From assembly GCA_023266245.1 (NCBI GenBank), contig JAHFRO010000059.1, forward strand, positions 1-13,515: a stretch of DNA of 13,515 bases. Direction: 5' to 3'. Below, in pieces: positions 1 through 6,171 of the stretch. The position numbers and the translations under genes were made by a program. This DNA is from Betaproteobacteria bacterium. Lineage in GTDB: Bacteria; Pseudomonadota; Gammaproteobacteria; Burkholderiales; SG8-41. The notes under the pieces were generated by a model. That model did no database searches. It had not been told where the DNA came from and saw nothing but the letters and a program-made list of their open reading frames with translations. How positions within the stretch are numbered: position 1 is the first letter of the stretch; each line of letters starts with the position of its first letter.

Positions 1-976
1 CGCCGTGAGGCGTGCCCTCGGGCAACGCGCGCGCCAGGGCGTGCACCGCATCCCTGCAACTGGCGTGCGCAAGTGCAAAGTGCACGGGCAGCGTCACGCG
101 GAACGGCGCGTCACCGGCGAGGAGATAGCACGCCAGCAGGTACTGCTCGGAGTAGTAGCGCGGCACCCATTCCCGGGGGTAGTCGAACGGCAGGAACACG
201 TCGTGCACGCCGACCGTGACGCCCGGCTTGAGCGCGGGCAGCACCTCGGTGAAGAACACCGTCGCGTCGGAACCCATGAAACAACGGTGCGAGCTGTCGA
301 TGAACACCAGATCGTCCGCGGTGAGCCCGTTGAACAGCGCCAGGTCGCTGCTCTCGAGCGGGGCTCTGATCACTTCGTCACACAGGGCGTCAATCCCGGC
401 GCGCGGTTCGGGGTCGATCGAAACGATGACGGTGGCCAGGCCGTGATCGCGGATCGCCCGGCGCACGAAGCGGGTGGAGATGCCGGAGCCGATCTCGATG
501 TATCGCCGCGGCCGTTTGAGCGCGGTCAGGCAGTAGAGCGCGATGCCGTCGAAGCTCGGAATCCACGGGTTGTTCCAGTGCGGGGCGTCGGGGCGATCGG
601 CCGCGGCTGCGATCGCGCCGAGCGCCGGGACAAACTGCGCAAACGACTGCAGCAGCTCGCCATAACCGGCAATCCCTCGCTCGAGCACGGCGTGGAGGCG
701 GGCGTGCGGCGCCGCGGCATGGCGCGGCGCGTCCGGCACAGGGTAGTCGAGCATTATGGAAAACGCGCGGCGCTCCACCGCGTGCGCGAGCAGGCGGTCG
801 GCTTCGGTCTGCCGTCCGTCGCGCGCCGCGATCAGCGCCAGCAGGTACGCGCTGTCGGCGTGCCCCGGCTCGGCCTTGAGCACGGCCCGGCACAGTTGTT
901 CCGCCTGCGCCGTTTGCCCGGCGCGATAGAACTCGAACGCCTTGCGGAAGGCCTGATCAGCGCTCAGCACCGCCAC
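1..976 (-). CDS. TPR-containing class I SAM-dependent methyltransferase (partial, 3' end outside window)
   Basis: This reading frame stays open for 325 codons and runs off the left edge without a stop. The GTG start at 976 has a good ribosome binding site, GGGAGGAG, 8 nt upstream. Residues about 5-70 look like one or two tetratricopeptide helices (AFRKAFEFYRAGQTAQAEQL, then a second similar pair). Residues about 158-260 look like a Rossmann methyltransferase of the Methyltransf_24 kind: motif I is YIEIGSG (159-165), followed by an acidic strand end SIDPE (186-190), FIDSSH (225-230) and GVHDVFLPFDYP (256-267). The substrate cannot be read from the sequence; similar proteins often sit in glycan or small-molecule pathways. 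It follows ctaB after 71 nt on the same strand, a place where related genomes often carry a SCO1-type gene, so a role in oxidase assembly should not be assumed. Confidence 0.8.
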   Translation of the reverse strand, partial: MAVLSADQAFRKAFEFYRAGQTAQAEQLCRAVLKAEPGHADSAYLLALIAARDGRQTEADRLLAHAVERRAFSIMLDYPVPDAPRHAAAPHARLHAVLERGIAGYGELLQSFAQFVPALGAIAAAADRPDAPHWNNPWIPSFDGIALYCLTALKRPRRYIEIGSGISTRFVRRAIRDHGLATVIVSIDPEPRAGIDALCDEVIRAPLESSDLALFNGLTADDLVFIDSSHRCFMGSDATVFFTEVLPALKPGVTVGVHDVFLPFDYPREWVPRYYSEQYLLACYLLAGDAPFRVTLPVHFALAHASCRDAVHALARALPEGTPHG

Positions 977-1047
977 GCTTGAGACTCCTCCCAGTCACTG
1001 CCGGAGCAGGATGCGGATGTCGTGCAGCATTGCCGCTCCGCACGCCG

Positions 1048-1947
1048 TTACAGCGGAACGCGGAAATAGTGGTCGATGAGCAGCGCCGCGAACAGCGCTG
1101 CGAGATAGGCTATGGAGTAGCGGAAGGCGCGCTGCGCAAGACGGTCGCTGTAGGCGGCGTAGATTCTCACCGCGTACCACAGGAACACGGCGTCGAGCGC
1201 GAGTGCCGCGGCAAGGTAAATGGCGCCGCTCATGCGGGTGACGAACGGCAGCAGCGTCACCGCGGTGAGAATCACGGTGTAGAGCAGCACGTGCAGGCGC
1301 GTGAATTTGTCGCCGTGCGTCACCGGCAGCATCGGCACACCGGCCTTGGCGTATTCGTGCTTGCGGTAGAGCGCCAGCGCCCAGAAATGCGGCGGGGTCC
1401 AGGCGAAGATGATGAGGAACAGCAGCAGCGCTTCCGGGGCGATCTCGCCGGTGACCGCGGCCCAGCCCAGTACCGGCGGCATGGCGCCGGAGGCACCACC
1501 GATCACGATGTTCTGCGGCGTCATCGGCTTGAGGATCACGGTGTAGACGATGGCGTAGCCGACGAAGGTGGCGAGCGTGAGCCACAGGGTGAGCGCGTTC
1601 ACCCACTGATAAAGCACGAACAAGCCCGCCCCGCCCATCACGCCGGCGAATGCGAGCGTCTGCAGCGAAGTCACCTGGCCGCGCGGCAGAGGCCGGGCAC
1701 GGGTACGCGCCATCAGCGCGTCGATCTTCTGCTCGACCAGGCAGTTGACCGCCGCCGCCGCGCCCGCGGTGAGCGCGATGCCGATGGTGCCGGCGACGAG
1801 CGCCTGCAGCGGCACCATGCCCGGCGTGGCGAGGAACATGCCGATCACCGCGGTGAAGACGATCAGCGACACCACGCGCGGCTTGGTGAGCTGGTAGAAC
1901 TGGCTCAGGCGCGCGGCGAACGGCTGGCGGACAAGACTGGAGAACAT
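1048..1947 (-). CDS. ctaB: Protoheme IX farnesyltransferase (heme O synthase)
   Basis: This UbiA-family membrane prenyltransferase adds a farnesyl group to heme B to give heme O, the first of two steps to the heme A used by CoxA. The product is 299 residues, the usual size. The polyprenyl-diphosphate site is clear: N68 followed by EQKID and RTRARPLPRG (residues 68-90), with D76 and the arginines at 81, 83 and 85. A second family motif, LKPMTPQNIVIGGASGAMPPVLGW, lies near residues 148-171. Several hydrophobic helices fill the rest. I chose the ATG at 1947; a TTG directly before it (1950) would add one residue. No strong Shine-Dalgarno is visible. The gene starts 16 nt after the ctaA stop, so the two are very likely co-transcribed with SURF1 and the SCO-like gene. 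Confidence 0.95.
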   Translation of the reverse strand: MFSSLVRQPFAARLSQFYQLTKPRVVSLIVFTAVIGMFLATPGMVPLQALVAGTIGIALTAGAAAAVNCLVEQKIDALMARTRARPLPRGQVTSLQTLAFAGVMGGAGLFVLYQWVNALTLWLTLATFVGYAIVYTVILKPMTPQNIVIGGASGAMPPVLGWAAVTGEIAPEALLLFLIIFAWTPPHFWALALYRKHEYAKAGVPMLPVTHGDKFTRLHVLLYTVILTAVTLLPFVTRMSGAIYLAAALALDAVFLWYAVRIYAAYSDRLAQRAFRYSIAYLAALFAALLIDHYFRVPL

Positions 1948-1963
1948 CAAGATGTTGGAGGCT

Positions 1964-2947
1964 CTAGGTTTCGGGCCGCTGGAAGACGGTGAAGTTTAGC
2001 ACCACCACGATGGCCAACAAAAGCGCGGCGCCGGCGTTGTGCGCCACCGCCAGCGCGAACGGCAGACTGGCGACAACGTTGGCGACGCCGAGCGCGGCCT
2101 GCGCGGCGAGCAACGTCAACAGCAGCGCACCCTGCACTGCGAGGCCCGGCACGCGCAGCAGCGTAATCGCCAGCCCGCCGAGATAGAGCACGACAATCAG
2201 CGCGCCGAGGCGGTGCGTCCAGTGGATCGCAGTGAGCGCCTCGTGCGAGAGCGGTGCGCCGGCCGCCGTCATGCCGAGTTCGCGCATCACGTGAAATGCG
2301 GGGTGAAAGTCCATCTGCGGCAGCCACTGCCCGTGGCAGGTCGGGAAGTCGGCGCAGGCGAGCGCCGCATCATTGGCGCTGACCCACCCGCCGAGCGCGA
2401 TCTGGCACGCCAGAATGAACAGGCCCGCCGCGGCCCAGGGCCTGAGCCACCGCGCGACGGTCGCCGGCGCCACCGGATTGAGCTGGCGCAGGACGAGCCA
2501 TGTCAGCAGGGCGAGCGTCGCCATCCCTCCCACGAGGTGCAGAGTGACGACGGCGGGCTTGAGCAGCATCGTCACCGTCCACCTGCCGAGAGTCGCCTGC
2601 AACGCCACCAGCGCCACCAGTGCGGTCGCGAGCCACGGCGACTGCCGCAGCTCGCCGCGCCGGCGCCAGGCGATTACCGCGATCGCGAGAATCAGCAAAC
2701 CCAGCGTGCCGGCGAGATAACGGTGAAACATTTCCTTCCGCGCGCGGCCCACATCCACTGTCTTGCCCGGAAAGGCCTGCTCGGCTTTCGCCACCTCATG
2801 CGCCTGCTCGGGCACGCCGATCAACCGCCCGTAGCAGCCCGGCCAGTCGGGGCAGCCGAGGCCGGCATCTTCCAGGCGCACGGTGGCGCCCACCACGATC
2901 ACTGCGAAGGCGAGGCCGACGGCAAGCGGTACGAGGATACGGTACAT
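1964..2947 (-). CDS. ctaA: Heme A synthase, Cox15/CtaA family
   Basis: This integral membrane enzyme oxidises the C8 methyl group of heme O to a formyl group, making heme A. The 327-residue product has about eight hydrophobic segments in two similar halves. The four heme-ligand histidines are present: H75 (EMFHRYLAG), H137 (TLHLVGG), H245 (HWTHRLGA) and H303 (AVAHNAGA). Each half also has a periplasmic cysteine pair, C32/C38 in GCPDWPGCYG and C198/C204 in CADFPTCHGQW, as in the cysteine-containing CtaA types. The ATG overlaps the stop of the preceding SCO-like gene by one base (TGATG), which suggests translational coupling. The frame stays open upstream to 3307, but that part is shadowed by the SCO-like gene, and MYRILVPLAVG is a normal first membrane segment. 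Confidence 0.95.
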   Translation of the reverse strand: MYRILVPLAVGLAFAVIVVGATVRLEDAGLGCPDWPGCYGRLIGVPEQAHEVAKAEQAFPGKTVDVGRARKEMFHRYLAGTLGLLILAIAVIAWRRRGELRQSPWLATALVALVALQATLGRWTVTMLLKPAVVTLHLVGGMATLALLTWLVLRQLNPVAPATVARWLRPWAAAGLFILACQIALGGWVSANDAALACADFPTCHGQWLPQMDFHPAFHVMRELGMTAAGAPLSHEALTAIHWTHRLGALIVVLYLGGLAITLLRVPGLAVQGALLLTLLAAQAALGVANVVASLPFALAVAHNAGAALLLAIVVVLNFTVFQRPET

Positions 2948-3522
2948 CAGCCGATGCGTGACACCTTGAGCAGGCGCGTGAGGTCCTTGATCATGCGCTG
3001 CGGGTCGGGATCGCGCGGATAGCGCAGCATCAGGTTGCCGAGCGGGTCGATCACATAGATATGGTCCGAGGACGCGCCCTGCGCCGGAAAGAGCTTCAGC
3101 ACCTCGTTGCCGGCGGCGCGGATCATCCAGGTGCCCTGGTACTGCGCGACGGCCCCGGCGCGTGGCGTGGTGTCGTCGCTGATGAGCCAGGCCCGCTCCA
3201 CGCGCTCCATGTCCTTGCCCTGGGTGAGCCGCAGCTGGCGCATGGTGAGCAGTTTTCTTTCGCAGTGCGCGTCGCACCGGCCCGAATCCACGGTGGCGAG
3301 CACCCATTTGCCCCTGAGACGCGAGAGCTGGAACGGCGTGCCGTCTGCCAGCGCCAGGCGCACATCCGGCAGCGACTGCGGCTCGAGCAATTCCCCGTAG
3401 TTCACGCTACGGGAAGGCGGCCAGAAATAAAACAACAGGTACGACGCCGCCACCGGCGCCGCCGTGAGCGCGATGATGAGCCAGAGGCTAGTCAGCTTTC
3501 TTTTGGGAGCCGCGTCTGACAT
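2947..3522 (-). CDS. SCO1/SenC-like membrane-anchored thioredoxin-fold protein, cytochrome oxidase assembly
   Basis: The 191-residue protein has one N-terminal membrane anchor (about residues 12-33) and a periplasmic domain that resembles the SCO copper-chaperone fold. The candidate copper site looks complete: C83 and C87 in GRCDAHCERKL (a CxxxC like SCO) and H154 in SSDHIYVIDPLGNL, which matches the SCO pattern of a histidine just before the IDPxG strand. The usual proline after the second cysteine is absent. The likely job, inferred from fold and place, is delivery of copper to, or reduction of, the CuA site of CoxB. The start codon lies inside the end of SURF1 (35-nt overlap) and the stop overlaps the ctaA start by one base, so it is tightly coupled to both. 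It diverges from classical SCO1, so I give no symbol. Confidence 0.85.
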   Translation of the reverse strand: MSDAAPKRKLTSLWLIIALTAAPVAASYLLFYFWPPSRSVNYGELLEPQSLPDVRLALADGTPFQLSRLRGKWVLATVDSGRCDAHCERKLLTMRQLRLTQGKDMERVERAWLISDDTTPRAGAVAQYQGTWMIRAAGNEVLKLFPAQGASSDHIYVIDPLGNLMLRYPRDPDPQRMIKDLTRLLKVSRIG

Positions 3523-4222
3523 GGGTCACCAGGTAGAGCACCAGTATCGTCACCGCGAGCGCGAGCCACTGGAACGCATAGCCGTAATGCTTGCTGATGC
3601 CGAGATCCGGCGGATCCCATTCGCGCACCAGTCCGTCTTCAAGCGCGCTCTCCTGCTGGATCACCACCGGCTGCAGCGCGATCGGCACCGCCTGCCGGTA
3701 GCGCTCGAGCGTCAGGTTCTGCCACACGTTGCCATCCGCGACCTGGGTTGAAAGCTCGAGGAAGCGCTTGCTCGGCGTGACGGCCAGGCCGGTGATCTCA
3801 ATCGTTCCTTCCGGGGTCCTCACCTCAGGCAGTCTGCTGCGATCCTGAGTTCCCGCGATCCAGCCGCGGTTCACCAGCACATAGCGGCTGCCGCCGCCGA
3901 TCGCGAGCGGCATGACCACGTGGTAACCGACCACGCCGTGGCGCACCCGGTTGTCGAGGAATACCGCATGCCTGGGCTCGAAGCGGCCGCGCACTGTCAC
4001 CCGTCGCCACAGTACGTCGTCCGCCCTCACTTCGGCGGCGGGTAGCGATACCGCAGGGTCCTCGGCCAGCGCCTCCAGCCGCGCCGCCAGCTCCTGCTTC
4101 TCGTGCGCGCGGTTGAGTTGCCAGTTGGCGAGCGCCAGGGTCACGGCGATGCCCGTGGCGGCGGCGAGGCTCGTTATCAGTCGCGGCTGGAAGCGATAGT
4201 TGCGGAACAAGTTGGTAGGCAC
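3488..4222 (-). CDS. SURF1 family cytochrome oxidase biogenesis protein
   Basis: SURF1 proteins help insert heme A into subunit I of the oxidase. The 244-residue product has the family layout: an N-terminal membrane helix (about 15-33), a periplasmic domain, and a C-terminal helix (about 216-234). Family motifs are present: LANWQLNRAHEKQ, FLDNRVRHGVVGYHVVMPL, YVLVNRGWI and KHYGYAFQWLALA. The GTG at 4222 is the chosen start because it gives a normal family N-terminus (TNLFRNYRFQPRL) and an in-frame TTG three codons later is the only close rival; neither has a clear ribosome binding site. It is the first gene of the SURF1, SCO-like, ctaA, ctaB unit and is divergent from the small plus-strand gene at 4265, with only 42 nt between them. 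Confidence 0.93.
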   Translation of the reverse strand: MPTNLFRNYRFQPRLITSLAAATGIAVTLALANWQLNRAHEKQELAARLEALAEDPAVSLPAAEVRADDVLWRRVTVRGRFEPRHAVFLDNRVRHGVVGYHVVMPLAIGGGSRYVLVNRGWIAGTQDRSRLPEVRTPEGTIEITGLAVTPSKRFLELSTQVADGNVWQNLTLERYRQAVPIALQPVVIQQESALEDGLVREWDPPDLGISKHYGYAFQWLALAVTILVLYLVTHVRRGSQKKAD

Positions 4223-4241
4223 TGGAGGCTTCGGCTACACT
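4212..4241 (+). promoter_or_regulatory. Possible sigma70-type promoter for the twin-transmembrane gene
   Basis: TTGGTA (4212-4217) and TACACT (4236-4241) are separated by 18 nt, and each matches the sigma70 consensus at four of six positions. Transcription would begin near 4248, leaving a leader of about 17 nt before the ATG at 4265. The -35 box overlaps the first codons of the divergent SURF1 gene. This is pattern matching only. Confidence 0.35.
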
Positions 4242-4264
4242 GGAAAGTTACCCCGTGCCCGCCC

Positions 4265-4462
4265 ATGAAAATCATCGTCATCCTGTTCGTGATCTTCATC
4301 GTCGCGAGCCTGGGCTCGGCCCTCTACTATCTGGTCAAGGACAAAGGGCAATCCGATCGCATGGTGAAGGCGCTGACGGTGCGCGTGGCGTTGTCGGTCG
4401 TACTGTTCGCGCTGCTGATGCTCGGCTTCTACTTCGGCCTTATCCCCGGCAAGCTCTCCTGA
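4265..4462 (+). CDS. Twin-transmembrane protein (DUF2909-like)
   Basis: This 65-residue protein has two hydrophobic helices (about residues 2-24 and 40-60) joined by a short charged loop, KDKGQSDRMVKAL. That pattern and its place between coxC and SURF1 match the small twin-transmembrane family common in betaproteobacterial oxidase loci; its function is unknown. It is the only convincing plus-strand gene in the window and splits the oxidase locus into two minus-strand units. No Shine-Dalgarno stands before the ATG (GGAAAG lies 17 nt upstream, too far), so translation may use a very short leader. It converges on coxC, and a heptamer inverted repeat begins 9 nt after its stop. Confidence 0.85.
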   Translation: MKIIVILFVIFIVASLGSALYYLVKDKGQSDRMVKALTVRVALSVVLFALLMLGFYFGLIPGKLS

Positions 4463-4470
4463 ACCTCAAT

Positions 4471-4542
4471 GTTAAGTTTTGAGTGTTGAGTTTTGAGTTA
4501 ATCGGGCTCGGCTTTTGAACTTAACACTCAGCACTCAACACT
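4471..4542. repeat. Heptamer array A, inverted pair of 7-bp repeats
   Basis: The left arm (4471-4498) has four 7-bp units on the plus strand: GTTAAGT, TTTGAGT, GTTGAGT and TTTGAGT. The right arm (4519-4542) has three and a half units of the same kind on the minus strand. The arms can pair: 4482-4491 is perfectly complementary to 4533-4542, and 4494-4498 to 4526-4530 in the same register. The array lies between the convergent twin-transmembrane gene and coxC, so the hairpin could also end plus-strand transcription, although no T-run follows it directly. Confidence 0.85.
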
Positions 4543-4547
4543 GATCT

Positions 4548-4575
4548 AAAAAAGCGCCGCGCTCGTGGCGCGGCG
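4548..4575 (-). terminator. Rho-independent terminator of the coxBA-ctaG-coxC unit
   Basis: On the minus strand a GC-rich hairpin, arms CGCCGCG (4575-4569) and CGCGGCG (4561-4555) with a short loop, is followed at once by six T residues (4553-4548). It lies about 80 nt after the coxC stop codon at 4657. This is a textbook intrinsic terminator and separates coxC from the SURF1 unit. Confidence 0.85.
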
Positions 4576-4656
4576 TTCACTCCCCTACTGACGGGGCCCT
4601 CCCCCTTCTTGTTGATGCGCCTTGTCGTGTGTTGTGCTTGGTGTTGTGTTGTCGGC

Positions 4657-5505
4657 TTATAGCCAGTAGACGAAGATGAAGAGCAGCAGCCACACCACAT
4701 CCACGAAGTGCCAGTACCACGCCACGCCCTCGAAGCCGAAGTGGTGATCGGGACGGAAATGCCCGGCGAGGCAGCGGCCAAGTATGGAGGTGAGCATGAC
4801 ACAGCCGATGGTGACGTGGAATCCGTGGAATCCCGTCAACATGAAAAAACTCGCGCCATACGCGCCGGTGGTGAGCTTGAGGTTCAGGTCGCTGTAGGCG
4901 TGCCCGTACTCGTAGATCTGGCAGCCCAGGAAGGTCAGCCCCAGCGCGATGGTGAATACCAATCCCCAAATCAGCTGCTGGCGGTTGTTCTTGAGCAGGC
5001 CCCAGTGCGCCCAGGTCACGGTGACCCCCGAGGACAGCAGCAAGAACGTATTGAGCGCCGGTATGCCCCACGCCGCCATCGGCGTGAAGGGGTCCTTCAG
5101 CGCCGGACCGGCTGCGGGCCAGGCGGGATTGAAGTCGGGCCACAGCAGCTTGTGCTCGAGGTCGCCGAGCCAGGGCACCGACAGCACCCGCATGTAGAAC
5201 AGGGCGCCGAAGAACGCCCCGAAGAACATCACCTCCGAGAAAATGAACCAGCTCATGCCCCAGCGGAACGAGACGTCGACCTGCTTGTTGTACTGGCCGC
5301 CCTCGCTCTCGTGGGCCACGGTGTGGAACCAGCCGACCAGCATGTAGATGAAGATCGCCACCCCGGTAAGCAGCACGAACTTGCCGGGAGCCCAGCCGTT
5401 GAACCACGAGGCGGCGCCCGAGGCCATGCACAGCAGCGCAGTGGAACCCGTGATCGGCCAGATGGAAGGATCCGGTATGAAGTAACGTGCCGATTGATTC
5501 AACAT
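4657..5505 (-). CDS. coxC: Cytochrome c oxidase subunit III
   Basis: Subunit III stabilises the core of the oxidase and its proton-uptake path. The 282-residue product has seven hydrophobic segments and typical motifs: WFHTVAHESEGGQY (59-72), FRWGMSWFIFSEVMFFGAFFGALFY with E91, the conserved acidic residue of the lipid-binding cleft, LTGFHGFHV (223-231) and the terminal WYWHFVDVVWLLLFIFVYWL. The ATG at 5505 follows GGAGAG by 7 nt. It starts 19 nt after the ctaG stop and is the last gene before the terminator at 4575-4548. The 150-bp tail between coxC and the twin-transmembrane gene is rich in GT runs plus the heptamer array. Confidence 0.97.
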   Translation of the reverse strand: MLNQSARYFIPDPSIWPITGSTALLCMASGAASWFNGWAPGKFVLLTGVAIFIYMLVGWFHTVAHESEGGQYNKQVDVSFRWGMSWFIFSEVMFFGAFFGALFYMRVLSVPWLGDLEHKLLWPDFNPAWPAAGPALKDPFTPMAAWGIPALNTFLLLSSGVTVTWAHWGLLKNNRQQLIWGLVFTIALGLTFLGCQIYEYGHAYSDLNLKLTTGAYGASFFMLTGFHGFHVTIGCVMLTSILGRCLAGHFRPDHHFGFEGVAWYWHFVDVVWLLLFIFVYWL

Positions 5506-5524
5506 CTTGCTCTCTCCATCAGCA

Positions 5525-6064
5525 TCAGCCGGCCTTCTTGGATTTGCCCTCCACCTCGAAGAAGGTGTAGGACAGCGTGATGGTATTGACGTCCTGCGGC
5601 AGGTCCTTCTCGATCACGAACACGACCGGCATGCGCTTGATTTCCCCCGGCGCGAGCGTCTGCTGCGTGAAGCAGAAGCAATCGAGCTTCTTGAAGTAGC
5701 GCGCCGCCTGTGGCGGGCCGTAGCTCGGGATCGCCTGGCCGGTGACGGCCCGGTCCGAATGGTTGCGGATTTCAAACGTCACCTGCGTGAGCGCGCCGGG
5801 ATGGATGCGCACGCTTTTCTCGAGCGGCGTGAAAGTCCACGGCAGGCCGCTGCGCAGGTTGGTGTCGAATTCCACCGTGAGGAGCCGTGCCGCGTCCACC
5901 TGGGTATTGGCCACCGCATCGGCCTTGATCACGCTGTTAAGCCCGAGCGCGTCGCAGATCGCCCGGTAGAACGGCACCATCGCGAAGCCGAAGCCGAACA
6001 TCACCGCGGCGACGACCAGGAGCTTCGCCAGCGTCCGCTGATTGGCCTGGGCGTTGCTTACCAT
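5525..6064 (-). CDS. ctaG: Cytochrome c oxidase assembly protein, Cox11/CtaG family (CuB insertion)
   Basis: Cox11/CtaG is a copper chaperone held in the inner membrane that delivers copper to the CuB site of subunit I. The 179-residue product has one N-terminal membrane helix (about 11-31), a conserved PFYRAICDALGLN with C37, and the family copper motif CFCFTQQTL (C129, C131) on an immunoglobulin-like domain. SYGPPQAARYFKKLDCFCF and the final LSYTFFEV are also typical. Its ATG lies inside the end of the 33-residue gene before it (7-nt overlap), so translation is likely coupled; no separate strong ribosome binding site is seen. This Cox11 family is different from the unrelated Bacillus protein also named CtaG. 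Confidence 0.95.
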   Translation of the reverse strand: MVSNAQANQRTLAKLLVVAAVMFGFGFAMVPFYRAICDALGLNSVIKADAVANTQVDAARLLTVEFDTNLRSGLPWTFTPLEKSVRIHPGALTQVTFEIRNHSDRAVTGQAIPSYGPPQAARYFKKLDCFCFTQQTLAPGEIKRMPVVFVIEKDLPQDVNTITLSYTFFEVEGKSKKAG

Positions 6065-6159
6065 GGCCAGTGCCGGATCACGACCCCGACGAAGAACGCG
6101 GTCGCGATCGAGGCGAGGATCAACGCGGTTTTGACGTTGCTGCTCATTGCGGTGCTCAT
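6058..6159 (-). CDS. Small cytochrome oxidase-associated membrane peptide (33 aa)
   Basis: Between coxA and ctaG an ATG at 6159 opens a 33-residue frame that ends TAA at 6058. The peptide starts MSTAMSSNVKTALILAS and has one membrane helix (about residues 10-28) ending in VIRHWPW. Very small single-helix genes at exactly this spot are known in betaproteobacteria and are annotated as cytochrome oxidase small assembly protein, so I regard it as real. A second ATG four codons in is an alternative start. The gene begins 12 nt after the coxA stop and overlaps the ctaG start by 7 nt. Function is unknown; help in oxidase assembly is inferred from context only. Confidence 0.7.
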   Translation of the reverse strand: MSTAMSSNVKTALILASIATAFFVGVVIRHWPW

Positions 6160-6171
6160 CACACTATGCCG

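Noticed and set aside
5..982. A 325-codon plus-strand frame at the left edge
   Set aside because: The minus strand of the same stretch codes a recognisable TPR-methyltransferase with a good ribosome binding site; the plus-strand product has no motif.
977..1047. A terminator between ctaB and the methyltransferase gene
   Set aside because: Short inverted words are present (CCGCT and AGCGG) but there is no stable stem followed by a T-run.
979..1992. A long plus-strand frame opposite ctaB, and similar frames at 2039-3022 and 4708-5580
   Set aside because: All lie antisense to well-identified oxidase genes and show the same charged, domain-free composition.
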